From: Sabellastarte sp. h YS-2021
Lineage: Eukaryota; Annelida; Polychaeta; Sabellida; Sabellidae
Assembly: GCA_964017235.1 (NCBI GenBank)
Contig: OZ024934.1
Coordinates: 92,594,706-92,658,705 of the forward strand
DNA length: 64,000 nucleotides
Direction: 5' to 3'
The notes beneath the pieces were generated by a model. The model was not told where the DNA came from, ran no database searches, and saw only the letters and a program-made list of their open reading frames with translations. Shown here one piece after another: positions 10,199 through 24,520 of this stretch. Every line of letters starts with the position of its first letter. Positions within the stretch are counted from its first letter, which is position 1. Both the position numbers and the translations under genes were made by a program.

Positions 10199-12926
10199 AT
10201 GTATTGGAAGTGCAGGTATCGAGGGGGTGGTCATATGGCACATCAGTCCAAAACCCCACTTAAACTTCATCAATCTGGCTCAGATTTTCACAGGAAACTC
10301 AGTTCATATCAGACATTGATATTGTATTGGCTTGACTTACTCAGGAAACCAATTAAAAATTTCAATTTTCCGGGGTCTGGGGCCAGGCTCAGCCCCCCTC
10401 AAATTAGGAACTATCAGGTATATCCTAATACAACCAATCTGAAGCTCTTCTTTAATTTTGCATATGTTTTAACAATAATTGAGGATATATTAGGCCCATT
10501 TGGAGCATTACATCTCTGAAAATAAATTATTTCACCCATATAGTGCTGTAAAAATGGTCAAAAATACATGTAAATTACACCAAACCAGTACCAAATGTTG
10601 GTCTATAATGCTGAAATTTGGCCAGAATATAAGGTGGCACATACTAAATCTGACTGAACCGGTTTTAAAATTACATCTGATATAACAGTACCTATAGTTT
10701 GGCAATATTGGCTTCAGCTGGCCCCAAATTCGCTTCTGTGGGGCTGCATTAAGATATACTTAAATTTGGCAAAGTAAGATAATTTTAAGGCTGAAAACCA
10801 TATTGTTTGCTAGAGCTGGTGCCACTAAATGAGATTCCACAAGAATATTCCTTAAGAAATACATAACTGGTCCAAAATACATGTATTGGAAGTGCAGGTA
10901 TCGAGGGGGTGGTCATATGGCACATCAGTCCAAAACCCCACTTAAACTTCATAAATCTGGCTCAGATTTTCACAGGAAACTCAGTTCATATCAGACATTG
11001 ATATTGTATTGGCTTGACTTACTCAGGAAACCAATTAAAAATTTCAATTTTCCGGGGTCTGGGGCCAGGCTCAGCCCCCCTCAAATTAGGAAATATCAGG
11101 TATATCCTAATACAACCAATCTGAAGCTCTTCTTTAATTTTGCATATGTTTTAACAATAATTGAGGATATATTAGGCCCATTTGGAGCATTACATCTCTG
11201 AAAATAAATTATTTCACCCATATAGTGCTGTAAAAATGGTCAAAAATACATGTAAATTACACCAAACCAGTACCAAATGTTGGTCTATAATGCTGAAATT
11301 TGGCCAGAATATAAGGTGGCACATACTAAATCTGACTGAACCGGTTTTAAAATTACATCTGATATAACAGTACCTATAGTTTGGCAATATTGGCTTCAGC
11401 TGGCCCCAAATTCGCTTCTGTGGGGCTGCATTAAGATATACTTAAATTTGGCAAAGTAAGACAAATTTAAGGCTGAAAACCATATTGTTTGCTAGAGCTG
11501 GTGCCACTAAATGAGATTCCACAAGAATATTCCTTAAGAAATACATAACTGGTCCAAAATACATGTATTGGAAGTGCAGGTATCGAGGGGGTGGTCATAT
11601 GGCACATCAGTCCAAAACACCACTTAAACTTCATCAATCTGGCTCAGATTTTCACAGGAAACTCAGTTCATATCAGACATTGATATTGTATTGGCTTGAC
11701 TTACTCAGGAAACCAATTAAAAATTTCAATTTTCCGGGGTCTGGAGCCAGGCTCAGCCCCCCTCAAATTAGGAAATATCAGGTATATCCTAATACAACCA
11801 ATCTGAAGCTCTTCTTTAATTTTGCATATGTTTTAACAATAATTGAGGATATGTTAGGCCCATTTGGAGCATTACATCTCTGAAAATAAATTATTTCACC
11901 CATATAGTGCTGTAAAAATGGTCAAAAATACATGTAAATTACACCAAACCAGTACCAAATGTTGGTCTATAATGCTGAAATTTGGCCAGAATATAAGGTG
12001 GCACATACTAAATCTGACTGAACCGGTTTTAAAATTACATCTGATATAACAGTACCTATAGTTTGGCAATATTGGCTTCAGCTGGACCCAAATTCGCTTC
12101 TGTGGGGCTGCATTAAGATATACTTAAATTTGGCAAAGTAAGACAAATTTAAGGCTGAAAACCATATTGTTTGCTAGAGCTGGTGCCACTAAATGAGATT
12201 CCACAAGAATATTCCTTAAGAAATACATAACTGGTCCAAAATACATGTATTGGAAGTGCAGGTATCGAGGGGGTGGTCATATGGCACATCAGTCCAAAAC
12301 CCCACTTAAACTTCATCAATCTGGCTCAGATTTTCACAGGAAACTCAGTTCATATCAGACATTGATATTGTATTGGCTTGACTTACTCAGGAAACCAATT
12401 AAAAATTTCAATTTTCCGGGGTCTGGGGCCAGGCTCAGCCCCCCTCAAATTAGGAAATATCAGGTATATCCTAATACAACCAATCTGAAGCTCTTCTTTA
12501 ATTTTGCATATGTTTTAACAATAATTGAGGATATATTAGGCCCATTTGGAGCATTACATCCCTGAAAATAAATTATTTCACCCATATAGTGCTGTAAAAA
12601 TGGTCAAAAATACATGTAAATTACACCAAACCAGTACCAAATGTTGGTCTATAATGCTGAAATTTGGCCAGAATATAAGGTGGCACATACTAAATCTGAC
12701 TGAACCGGTTTTAAAATTACATCTGATATAACAGTACCTATAGTTTGGCAATATTGGCTTCAGCTGGCCCCAAATTCGCTTCTGTGGGGCTGTATTAAGA
12801 TATACTTAAATTTGGCAAAATAAGACAAATTTAAGGCTGAAAACCATATTGTTTGCTAGAGCTGGCGCCACGAAATGAGATTCCACAAGAATATTCCTTA
12901 AGAAATACATAACTGGTCCAAAATAC
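10199..12926 (+). repeat. Four-monomer higher-order unit (M15-M18)
   Basis: Order: M15 gaacta/gataattt/ggtgcc; M16 aaatct/ggtgcc; M17 aaacacc, ctggagcc and gatatgttag; M18 ccctga, ctgtatt, gcaaaataag, cacgaa. M17 also has a private ctggaccca (about 12086). The next unit starts with the same first two types, but its third and fifth members are chimeric. Confidence 0.85.
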
Positions 12927-14290
12927 ATGTATTGGAAGTGCAGGTATCGAGGGGGTGGTCATATGGCACATCAGTCCAAAACCCCACTTAAACTTCATCA
13001 ATCTGGCTCAGATTTTCACAGGAAACTCAGTTCATATCAGACATTGATATTGTATTGGCTTGACTTACTCAGGAAACCAATTAAAAATTTCAATTTTCCG
13101 GGGTCTGGGGCCAGGCTCAGCCCCCCTCAAATTAGGAACTATCAGGTATATCCTAATACAACCAATCTGAAGCTCTTCTTTAATTTTGCATATGTTTTAA
13201 CAATAATTGAGGATATATTAGGCCCATTTGGAGCATTACATCTCTGAAAATAAATTATTTCACCCATATAGTGCTGTAAAAATGGTCAAAAATACATGTA
13301 AATTACACCAAACCAGTACCAAATGTTGGTCTATAATGCTGAAATTTGGCCAGAATATAAGGTGGCACATACTAAATCTGACTGAACCGGTTTTAAAATT
13401 ACATCTGATATAACAGTACCTATAGTTTGGCAATATTGGCTTCAGCTGGCCCCAAATTCGCTTCTGTGGGGCTGCATTAAGATATACTTAAATTTGGCAA
13501 AGTAAGATAATTTTAAGGCTGAAAACCATATTGTTTGCTAGAGCTGGTGCCACTAAATGAGATTCCACAAGAATATTCCTTAAGAAATACATAACTGGTC
13601 CAAAATACATGTATTGGAAGTGCAGGTATCGAGGGGGTGGTCATATGGCACATCAGTCCAAAACCCCACTTAAACTTCATAAATCTGGCTCAGATTTTCA
13701 CAGGAAACTCAGTTCATATCAGACATTGATATTGTATTGGCTTGACTTACTCAGGAAACCAATTAAAAATTTCAATTTTCCGGGGTCTGGGGCCAGGCTC
13801 AGCCCCCCTCAAATTAGGAAATATCAGGTATATCCTAATACAACCAATCTGAAGCTCTTCTTTAATTTTGCATATGTTTTAACAATAATTGAGGATATAT
13901 TAGGCCCATTTGGAGCATTACATCTCTGAAAATAAATTATTTCACCCATATAGTGCTGTAAAAATGGTCAAAAATACATGTAAATTACACCAAACCAGTA
14001 CCAAATGTTGGTCTATAATGCTGAAATTTGGCCAGAATATAAGGTGGCACATACTAAATCTGACTGAACCGGTTTTAAAATTACATCTGATATAACAGTA
14101 CCTATAGTTTGGCAATATTGGCTTCAGCTGGCCCCAAATTCGCTTCTGTGGGGCTGCATTAAGATATACTTAAATTTGGCAAAGTAAGACAAATTTAAGG
14201 CTGAAAACCATATTGTTTGCTAGAGCTGGTGCCACTAAATGAGATTCCACAAGAATATTCCTTAAGAAATACATAATTGGTCCAAAATAC

Positions 14291-14972
14291 ATGTATTGGA
14301 AGTGCAGGTATCGAGGGGGTGGTCATATGGCACATCAGTCCAAAACACCACTTAAACTTCATCAATCTGGCTCAGATTTTCACAGGAAACTCAGTTCATA
14401 TCAGACATTGATATTGTATTGGCTTGACTTACTCAGGAAACCAATTAAAAATTTCAATTTTCCGGGGTCTGGAGCCAGGCTCAGCCCCCCTCAAATTAGG
14501 AAATATCAGGTATATCCTAATACAACCAATCTGAAGCTCTTCTTTAATTTTGCATATGTTTTAACAATAATTGAGGATATGTTAGGCCCATTTGGAGCAT
14601 TACATCTCTGAAAATAAATTATTTCACCCATATAGTGCTGTAAAAATGGTCAAAAATACATGTAAATTACACCAAACCAGTACCAAATGTTGGTCTATAA
14701 TGCTGAAATTTGGCCAGAATATAAGGTGGCACATACTAAATCTGACTGAACCGGTTTTAAAATTACATCTGATATAACAGTACCTATAGTTTGGCAATAT
14801 TGGCTTCAGCTGGCCCCAAATTCGCTTCTGTGGGGCTGCATTAAGATATACTTAAATTTGGCAAAGTAAGATAATTTTAAGGCTGAAAACCATATTGTTT
14901 GCTAGAGCTGGTGCCACTAAATGAGATTCCACAAGAATATTCCTTAAGAAATACATAACTGGTCCAAAATAC
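14291..14972 (+). repeat. Chimeric monomer M21
   Basis: The left part has aaacacc, ctggagcc and gatatgttag (variant G at 14581), as in M17. The right part has gataattt (14870-14877) and ggtgcc, as in M15 and M19. The switch lies between 14582 and 14871. M22 downstream is the type that normally follows a gataattt monomer, which supports crossover or a conversion tract over independent mutation. Confidence 0.78.
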
Positions 14973-15654
14973 ATGTATTGGAAGTGCAGGTATCGAGGGG
15001 GTGGTCATATGGCACATCAGTCCAAAACCCCACTTAAACTTCATAAATCTGGCTCAGATTTTCACAGGAAACTCAGTTCATATCAGACATTGATATTGTA
15101 TTGGCTTGACTTACTCAGGAAACCAATTAAAAATTTCAATTTTCCGGGGTCTGGGGCCAGGCTCAGCCCCCCTCAAATTAGGAAATATCAGGTATATCCT
15201 AATACAACCAATCTGAAGCTCTTCTTTAATTTTGCATATGTTTTAACAATAATTGAGGATATATTAGGCCCATTTGGAGCATTACATCTCTGAAAATAAA
15301 TTATTTCACCCATATAGTGCTGTAAAAATGGTCAAAAATACATGTAAATTACACCAAACCAGTACCAAATGTTGGTCTATAATGCTGAAATTTGGCCAGA
15401 ATATAAGGTGGCACATACTAAATCTGACTGAACCGGTTTTAAAATTACATCTGATATAACAGTACCTATAGTTTGGCAATATTGGCTTCAGCTGGCCCCA
15501 AATTCGCTTCTGTGGGGCTGCATTAAGATATACTTAAATTTGGCAAAGTAAGACAAATTTAAGGCTGAAAACCATATTGTTTGCTAGAGCTGGTGCCACT
15601 AAATGAGATTCCACAAGAATATTCCTTAAGAAATACATAACTGGTCCAAAATAC

Positions 15655-16336
15655 ATGTATTGGAAGTGCAGGTATCGAGGGGGTGGTCATATGGCACATC
15701 AGTCCAAAACACCACTTAAACTTCATCAATCTGGCTCAGATTTTCACAGGAAACTCAGTTCATATCAGACATTGATATTGTATTGGCTTGACTTACTCAG
15801 GAAACCAATTAAAAATTTCAATTTTCCGGGGTCTGGGGCCAGGCTCAGCCCCCCTCAAATTAGGAAATATCAGGTATATCCTAATACAACCAATCTGAAG
15901 CTCTTCTTTAATTTTGCATATGTTTTAACAATAATTGAGGATATATTAGGCCCATTTGGAGCATTACATCCCTGAAAATAAATTATTTCACCCATATAGT
16001 GCTGTAAAAATGGTCAAAAATACATGTAAATTACACCAAACCAGTACCAAATGTTGGTCTATAATGCTGAAATTTGGCCAGAATATAAGGTGGCACATAC
16101 TAAATCTGACTGAACCGGTTTTAAAATTACATCTGATATAACAGTACCTATAGTTTGGCAATATTGGCTTCAGCTGGCCCCAAATTCGCTTCTGTGGGGC
16201 TGTATTAAGATATACTTAAATTTGGCAAAATAAGACAAATTTAAGGCTGAAAACCATATTGTTTGCTAGAGCTGGCGCCACGAAATGAGATTCCACAAGA
16301 ATATTCCTTAAGAAATACATAACTGGTCCAAAATAC
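15655..16336 (+). repeat. Chimeric monomer M23
   Basis: Starts with aaacacc (variant A at 15711) like M17 and M21. By 15837 it has ctggggcc rather than ctggagcc, and it continues as M18 type (ccctga, ctgtatt, gcaaaataag, cacgaa). The switch is therefore between 15712 and 15836. Confidence 0.75.
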
Positions 16337-19064
16337 ATGTATTGGAAGTGCAGGTATCGAGGGGGTGGTCATATGGCACATCAGTCCAAAACCCCACTTA
16401 AACTTCATCAATCTGGCTCAGATTTTCAGAGGAAACTCAGTTCATATCAGACATTGATATTGTATTGGCTTGACTTACTCAGGAAACCAATTAAAAATTT
16501 CAATTTTCTGGGGTCTGGGGCCAGGCTCAGCCCCGCTCAAATTAGGAAATATCAGGTATATCCTAATACAACCAATCTGAAGCTCTTCTTTAATTTTGCA
16601 TATGTTTTAACAATAATTGAGGATATATTAGGCCCATTTGGAGCATTACATCTCTGAAAATAAATTATTTCACCCATATAGTGCTGTAAAAATGGTCAAA
16701 AATACATGTAAATTACACCAAACCAGTACCAAATGTTGGTCTATAATGCTGAAATTTGGCCAGAATATAAGGTGGCACATACTAAATCTGACTGAACCGG
16801 TTTTAAAATTACATCTGATATAACAGTACCTATAGTTTGGCAATATTGGCTTCAGCTGGCCCCAAATTCGCTTCTGTGGGGCTGCATTAAGATATACTTA
16901 AATTTGGCAAAGTAAGACAAATTTAAGGCTGAAAACCATATTGTTTGCTAGAGCTGGCGCCACTAAATGAGATTCCACAAGAATATTCCTTAAGAAATAC
17001 ATAACTGGTCCAAAATACATGTATTGGAAGTGCAGGTATCGAGGGGGTGGTCATATGGCACATCAGTCCAAAACTCCACTTAAACTTCATCAGTCTGGCT
17101 CAGATTTTCACAGGAAACTCAGTTCATATCAGACATTGATATTGTATTGGCTTGACTTACTCAGGAAACCAATTAAAAATTTCAATTTTCCGGGGTCTGG
17201 GGCCAGGCTCAGCCCCCCTCAAATTAGGAAATATCAGGTATATCCTAATACAACCAATCTGAAGCTCTTCTTTAATTTTGCATATGTTTTAACAATAATT
17301 GAGGATATGTTAGGCCCATTTGGAGCATTACATCTCTGAAAATAAATTATTTCACCCATATAGTGCTGTAAAAATGGTCAAAAATACATGTAAATTACAC
17401 CAAACCAGTACCAAATGTTGGTCTATAATGCTGAAATTTGGCCAGAATATAAGGTGGCACATACTAAATCTGACTGAACCGGTTTTAAAATTACATCTGA
17501 TATAACAGTACCTATAGTTTGGCAATATTGGCTTCAGCTGGCCCCAAATTCGCTTCTGTGGGGCTGCATTAAGATATACTTAAATTTGGCAAAGTAAGAC
17601 AAATTTAAGGCTGAAAACCATATTGTTTGCTAGAGCTGGTGCCACTAAATGAGATTCCACAAGAATATTCCTTAAGAAATACATAACTGGTCCAAAATAC
17701 ATGTATTGGAAGTGCAGGTATCGAGGGGGTGGTCATATGGCACATCAGTCCAAAACCCCACTTAAACTTCATCAATCTGGCTCAGATTTTCACAGGAAAC
17801 TCAGTTCATATCAGACATTGATATTGTATTGGCTTGACTTACTCAGGAAACCAATTAAAAATTTCAATTTTCCGGGGTCTGGGGCCAGGCTCAGCCCCCC
17901 TCAAATTAGGAAATATCAGGTATATCCTAATACAACCAATCTGAAGCTCTTCTTTAATTTTGCATATGTTTTAACAATAATTGAGGATATATTAGGCCCA
18001 TTTGGAGCATTACATCCCTGAAAATAAATTATTTCACCCATATAGTGCTGTAAAAATGGTCAAAAATACATGTAAATTACACCAAACCAGTACCAAATGT
18101 TGGTCTATAATGCTGAAATTTGGCCAGAATATAAGGTGGCACATACTAAATCTGACTGAACCGGTTTTAAAATTACATCTGATATAACAGTACCTATAGT
18201 TTGGCAATATTGGCTTCAGCTGGCCCCAAATTCGCTTCTGTGGGGCTGTATTAAGATATACTTAAATTTGGCAAAATAAGACAAATTTAAGGCTGAAAAC
18301 CATATTGTTTGCTAGAGCTGGCGCCACGAAATGAGATTCCACAAGAATATTCCTTAAGAAATACATAACTGGTCCAAAATACATGTATTGGAAGTGCAGG
18401 TATCGAGGGGGTGGTCATATGGCACATCAGTCCAAAACCCCACTTAAACTTCATCAATCTGGCTCAGATTTTCACAGGAAACTCAGTTCATATCAGACAT
18501 TGATATTGTATTGGCTTGACTTACTCAGGAAACCAATTAAAAATTTCAATTTTCTGGGGTCTGGGGCCAGGCTCAGCCCCGCTCAAATTAGGAAATATCA
18601 GGTATATCCTAATACAACCAATCTGAAGCTCTTCTTTAATTTTGCATATGTTTTAACAATAATTGAGGATATATTAGGCCCATTTGGAGCATTACATCTC
18701 TGAAAATAAATTATTTCACCCATATAGTGCTGTAAAAATGGTCAAAAATACATGTAAATTACACCAAACCAGTACCAAATGTTGGTCTATAATGCTGAAA
18801 TTTGGCCAGAATATAAGGTGGCACATACTAAATCTGACTGAACCGGTTTTAAAATTACATCTGATATAACAGTACCTATAGTTTGGCAATATTGGCTTCA
18901 GCTGGCCCCAAATTCGCTTCTGTGGGGCTGCATTAAGATATACTTAAATTTGGCAAAGTAAGACAAATTTAAGGCTGAAAACCATATTGTTTGCTAGAGC
19001 TGGTGCCACTAAATGAGATTCCACAAGAATATTCCTTAAGAAATACATAACTGGTCCAAAATAC
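16337..19064 (+). repeat. Monomers M24-M27, short 3-monomer pattern
   Basis: M24 and M27 share a CpG-lost ttttctggg plus ccgctc. M26 is the ccctga/ctgtatt/cacgaa type that precedes M27, as M23 precedes M24, giving a 2,046-bp spacing between equivalent pairs (15655 and 17701). M25 has gatatgttag, aaactcc and cagtct. M24 has a private tttcagagg (about 16430). The order gatatgttag type, ccctga-ctgtatt type, ccgctc type seen in M25-M27 recurs in M39-M41. Confidence 0.8.
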
Positions 19065-20428
19065 ATGTATTGGAAGTGCAGGTATCGAGGGGGTGGTCAT
19101 ATGGCACATCAGTCCAAAACCCCACTTAAACTTCATCAATCTGGCTCAGATTTTCACAGGAAACTCAGTTCATATCAGACATTGATATTGTATTGGCTTG
19201 ACTTACTCAGGAAACCAATTAAAAATTTCAATTTTCCGGGGTCTGGGGCCAGGCTCAGCCCCCCTCAAATTAGGAAATATCAGGTATATCCTAATACAAC
19301 CAATCTGAAGCTCTTCTTTAATTTTGCATATGTTTTAACAATAATTGAGGATATATTAGGCCCATTTGGAGCATTACATCCCTGAAAATAAATTATTTCA
19401 CCCATATAGTGCTGTAAAAATGGTCAAAAATACATGTAAATTACACCAAACCAGTACCAAATGTTGGTCTATAATGCTGAAATTTGGCCAGAATATAAGG
19501 TGGCACATACTAAATCTGACTGAACCGGTTTTAAAATTACATCTGATATAACAGTACCTATAGTTTGGCAATATTGGCTTCAGCTGGCCCCAAATTCGCT
19601 TCTGTGGGGCTGCATTAAGATATACTTAAATTTGGCAAAGTAAGACAAATTTAAGGCTGAAAACCATATTGTTTGCTAGAGCTGGCGCCACTAAATGAGA
19701 TTCCACAAGAATATTCCTTAAGAAATACATAACTGGTCCAAAATACATGTATTGGAAGTGCAGGTATCGAGGGGGTGGTCATATGGCACATCAGTCCAAA
19801 ACCCCACTTAAACTTCATCAATCTGGCTCAGATTTTCACAGGAAACTCAGTTCATATCAGACATTGATATTGTATTGGCTTGACTTACTCAGGAAGCCAA
19901 TTAAAAATTTCAATTTTCCGGGGTCTGGGGCCAGGCTCAGCCCCCCTCAAATTAGGAAATATCAGGTATATCCTAATACAACCAATCTGAAGCTCTTCTT
20001 TAATTTTGCATATGTTTTAACAATAATTGAGGATATATTAGGCCCATTTGGAGCATTACATCCCTGAAAATAAATTATTTCACCCATATAGTGCTGTAAA
20101 AATGGTCAAAAATACATGTAAATTACACCAAACCAGTACCAAATGTTGGTCTATAATGCTGAAATTTGGCCAGAATATAAGGTGGCACATACTAAATCTG
20201 ACTGAACCGGTTTTAAAATTACATCTGATATAACAGTACCTATAGTTTGGCAATATTGGCTTCAGCTGGCCCCAAATTCGCTTCTGTGGGGCTGCATTAA
20301 GATATACTTAAATTTGGCAAAGTAAGACAAATTTAAGGCTGAAAACCATATTGTTTGCTAGAGCTGGTGCCACTAAATGAGATTCCACAAGAATATTCCT
20401 TAAGAAATACATAACTGGTCCAAAATAC
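19065..20428 (+). repeat. Monomers M28-M29, two ccctga copies
   Basis: Both carry atgtttt and ccctga. M29 has ggtgcc and a private aggaagcc (about 19897). M29 resembles the third member of the 3-monomer unit that follows but lacks its tcaaaaacc change, so it may be that member's ancestral form. Confidence 0.8.
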
Positions 20429-22474
20429 ATGTATTGGAAGTGCAGGTATCGAGGGGGTGGTCATATGGCACATCAGTCCAAAACCCCACTTAAACTTCAT
20501 CAATCTGGCTCAGATTTTCACAGGAAACTCAGTTCATATCAGACATTGATATTGTATTGGCTTGACTTACTCAGGAAACCAATTAAAAATTTCAATTTTC
20601 CGGGGTCTGGGGCCAGGCTCAGCCCCGCTCAAATTAGGAAATATCAGGTATATCCTAATACAACCAATCTGAAGCTCTTCTTTAATTTTGCATATGTTTT
20701 AACAATAATTGAGGATATATTAGGCCCATTTGGAGCATTACATCTCTGAAAATAAATTATTTCACCCATATAGTGCTGTAAAAATGGTCAAAAATACATG
20801 TAAATTACACTAAACCAGTACCAAATGTTGGTCTATAATGCTGAAATTTGGCCAGAATATAAGGTGGCACATACTAAATCTGACTGAACCGGTTTTAAAA
20901 TTACATCTGATATAACAGTACCTATAGTTTGGCAATATTGGCTTCAGCTGGCCCCAAATTCGCTTCTGTGGGGCTGCATTAAGATATACTTAAATTTGGC
21001 AAAGTAAGACAAATTTAAGGCTGAAAACCATATTGTTTGCTAGAGCTGGCGCCACTAAATGAGATTCCACAAGAATATTCCTTAAGAAATACATAACTGG
21101 TCCAAAATACATGTATTGGAAGTGCAGGTATCGAGGGGGTGGTCATATGGCACATCAGTCCAAAACCCCACTTAAACTTCATCAATCTGGCTCAGATTTT
21201 CACAGGAAACTTAGTTCATATCAGACATTGATATTGCATTGGCTTGACTTACTCAGGAAACCAATTAAAAATTTCAATTTTCCAGGGTCTGGGGCCAGGC
21301 TCAGCCCCCCTCAAATTAGGAAATATCAGGTATATCCTAATACAACCAATCTGAAGCTCTTCTTTAATTTTGCATATGTTTTAACAATAATTGAGGATAT
21401 ATTAGGCCCATTTGGAGCATTACATCTCTGAAAATAAATTATTTCACCCATATAGTGCTGTAAAAATGGTCAAAAATACATGTAAATTACACCAAACCAG
21501 TACCAAATGTTGGTCTATAATGCTGAAATTTGGCCAGAATATAAGGTGGCACATACTAAATCTGACTGAACCGGTTTTAAAATTACATCTGATATAACAG
21601 TACCTATAGTTTGGCAATATTGGCTTCAGCTGGCCCCAAATTCGCTTCTGTGGGGCTGCATTAAGATATACTTAAATTTGGCAAAGTAAGACAAATTTAA
21701 GGCTGAAAACCATATTGTTTGCTAGAGCTGGCGCCACTAAATGAGATTCCACAAGAATATTCCTTAAGAAATACATAACTGGTCCAAAATACATGTATTG
21801 GAAGTGCAGGTATCGAGGGGGTGGTCATATGGCACATCAGTCAAAAACCCCACTTAAACTTCATCAATCTGGCTCAGATTTTCACAGGAAACTCAGTTCA
21901 TATCAGACATTGATATTGTATTGGCTTGACTTACTCAGGAAACCAATTAAAAATTTCAATTTTCCGGGGTCTGGGGCCAGGCTCAGCCCCCCTCAAATTA
22001 GGAAATATCAGGTATATCCTAATACAACCAATCTGAAGCTCTTCTTTAATTTTGCATATGTTTTAACAATAATTGAGGATATATTAGGCCCATTTGGAGC
22101 ATTACATCCCTGAAAATAAATTATTTCACCCATATAGTGCTGTAAAAATGGTCAAAAATACATGTAAATTACACCAAACCAGTACCAAATGTTGGTCTAT
22201 AATGCTGAAATTTGGCCAGAATATAAGGTGGCACATACTAAATCTGACTGAACCGGTTTTAAAATTACATCTGATATAACAGTACCTATAGTTTGGCAAT
22301 ATTGGCTTCAGCTGGCCCCAAATTCGCTTCTGTGGGGCTGCATTAAGATATACTTAAATTTGGCAAAGTAAGACAAATTTAAGGCTGAAAACCATATTGT
22401 TTGCTAGAGCTGGTGCCACTAAATGAGATTCCACAAGAATATTCCTTAAGAAATACATAACTGGTCCAAAATAC
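20429..22474 (+). repeat. Three-monomer higher-order unit, copy 1 (M30-M32)
   Basis: M30 has ccgctc and cactaaacc. M31 has attgcattgg and ttttccaggg (loss of a CpG). M32 has tcaaaaacc, ccctga and ggtgcc. Period 2,046 bp. M31 alone has aaacttag (about 21211), the one difference I noticed from copy 2. Confidence 0.9.
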
Positions 22475-24520
22475 ATGTATTGGAAGTGCAGGTATCGAGG
22501 GGGTGGTCATATGGCACATCAGTCCAAAACCCCACTTAAACTTCATCAATCTGGCTCAGATTTTCACAGGAAACTCAGTTCATATCAGACATTGATATTG
22601 TATTGGCTTGACTTACTCAGGAAACCAATTAAAAATTTCAATTTTCCGGGGTCTGGGGCCAGGCTCAGCCCCGCTCAAATTAGGAAATATCAGGTATATC
22701 CTAATACAACCAATCTGAAGCTCTTCTTTAATTTTGCATATGTTTTAACAATAATTGAGGATATATTAGGCCCATTTGGAGCATTACATCTCTGAAAATA
22801 AATTATTTCACCCATATAGTGCTGTAAAAATGGTCAAAAATACATGTAAATTACACTAAACCAGTACCAAATGTTGGTCTATAATGCTGAAATTTGGCCA
22901 GAATATAAGGTGGCACATACTAAATCTGACTGAACCGGTTTTAAAATTACATCTGATATAACAGTACCTATAGTTTGGCAATATTGGCTTCAGCTGGCCC
23001 CAAATTCGCTTCTGTGGGGCTGCATTAAGATATACTTAAATTTGGCAAAGTAAGACAAATTTAAGGCTGAAAACCATATTGTTTGCTAGAGCTGGCGCCA
23101 CTAAATGAGATTCCACAAGAATATTCCTTAAGAAATACATAACTGGTCCAAAATACATGTATTGGAAGTGCAGGTATCGAGGGGGTGGTCATATGGCACA
23201 TCAGTCCAAAACCCCACTTAAACTTCATCAATCTGGCTCAGATTTTCACAGGAAACTCAGTTCATATCAGACATTGATATTGCATTGGCTTGACTTACTC
23301 AGGAAACCAATTAAAAATTTCAATTTTCCAGGGTCTGGGGCCAGGCTCAGCCCCCCTCAAATTAGGAAATATCAGGTATATCCTAATACAACCAATCTGA
23401 AGCTCTTCTTTAATTTTGCATATGTTTTAACAATAATTGAGGATATATTAGGCCCATTTGGAGCATTACATCTCTGAAAATAAATTATTTCACCCATATA
23501 GTGCTGTAAAAATGGTCAAAAATACATGTAAATTACACCAAACCAGTACCAAATGTTGGTCTATAATGCTGAAATTTGGCCAGAATATAAGGTGGCACAT
23601 ACTAAATCTGACTGAACCGGTTTTAAAATTACATCTGATATAACAGTACCTATAGTTTGGCAATATTGGCTTCAGCTGGCCCCAAATTCGCTTCTGTGGG
23701 GCTGCATTAAGATATACTTAAATTTGGCAAAGTAAGACAAATTTAAGGCTGAAAACCATATTGTTTGCTAGAGCTGGCGCCACTAAATGAGATTCCACAA
23801 GAATATTCCTTAAGAAATACATAACTGGTCCAAAATACATGTATTGGAAGTGCAGGTATCGAGGGGGTGGTCATATGGCACATCAGTCAAAAACCCCACT
23901 TAAACTTCATCAATCTGGCTCAGATTTTCACAGGAAACTCAGTTCATATCAGACATTGATATTGTATTGGCTTGACTTACTCAGGAAACCAATTAAAAAT
24001 TTCAATTTTCCGGGGTCTGGGGCCAGGCTCAGCCCCCCTCAAATTAGGAAATATCAGGTATATCCTAATACAACCAATCTGAAGCTCTTCTTTAATTTTG
24101 CATATGTTTTAACAATAATTGAGGATATATTAGGCCCATTTGGAGCATTACATCCCTGAAAATAAATTATTTCACCCATATAGTGCTGTAAAAATGGTCA
24201 AAAATACATGTAAATTACACCAAACCAGTACCAAATGTTGGTCTATAATGCTGAAATTTGGCCAGAATATAAGGTGGCACATACTAAATCTGACTGAACC
24301 GGTTTTAAAATTACATCTGATATAACAGTACCTATAGTTTGGCAATATTGGCTTCAGCTGGCCCCAAATTCGCTTCTGTGGGGCTGCATTAAGATATACT
24401 TAAATTTGGCAAAGTAAGACAAATTTAAGGCTGAAAACCATATTGTTTGCTAGAGCTGGTGCCACTAAATGAGATTCCACAAGAATATTCCTTAAGAAAT
24501 ACATAACTGGTCCAAAATAC
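22475..24520 (+). repeat. Three-monomer higher-order unit, copy 2 (M33-M35)
   Basis: Same three diagnostic monomers in the same order and at exactly 2,046 bp from copy 1: ccgctc/cactaaacc, then attgcattgg/ttttccaggg, then tcaaaaacc/ccctga/ggtgcc. Confidence 0.92.

Larger units (their letters stand above)
12927..16336 (+). repeat. Five-monomer derivative of the preceding unit (M19-M23)
   Basis: Order: M19 gaacta/gataattt; M20 aaatct; M21 chimera (5' like M17, 3' like M19); M22 aaatct; M23 chimera (5' like M17, 3' like M18). The neighbours obey one rule: a monomer ending in gataattt is followed by an aaatct copy, and that is followed by an aaacacc copy. This is what out-of-register exchange between M15-M18-like units would give. 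M20 also has a private cataattgg (about 14277). Confidence 0.83.
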
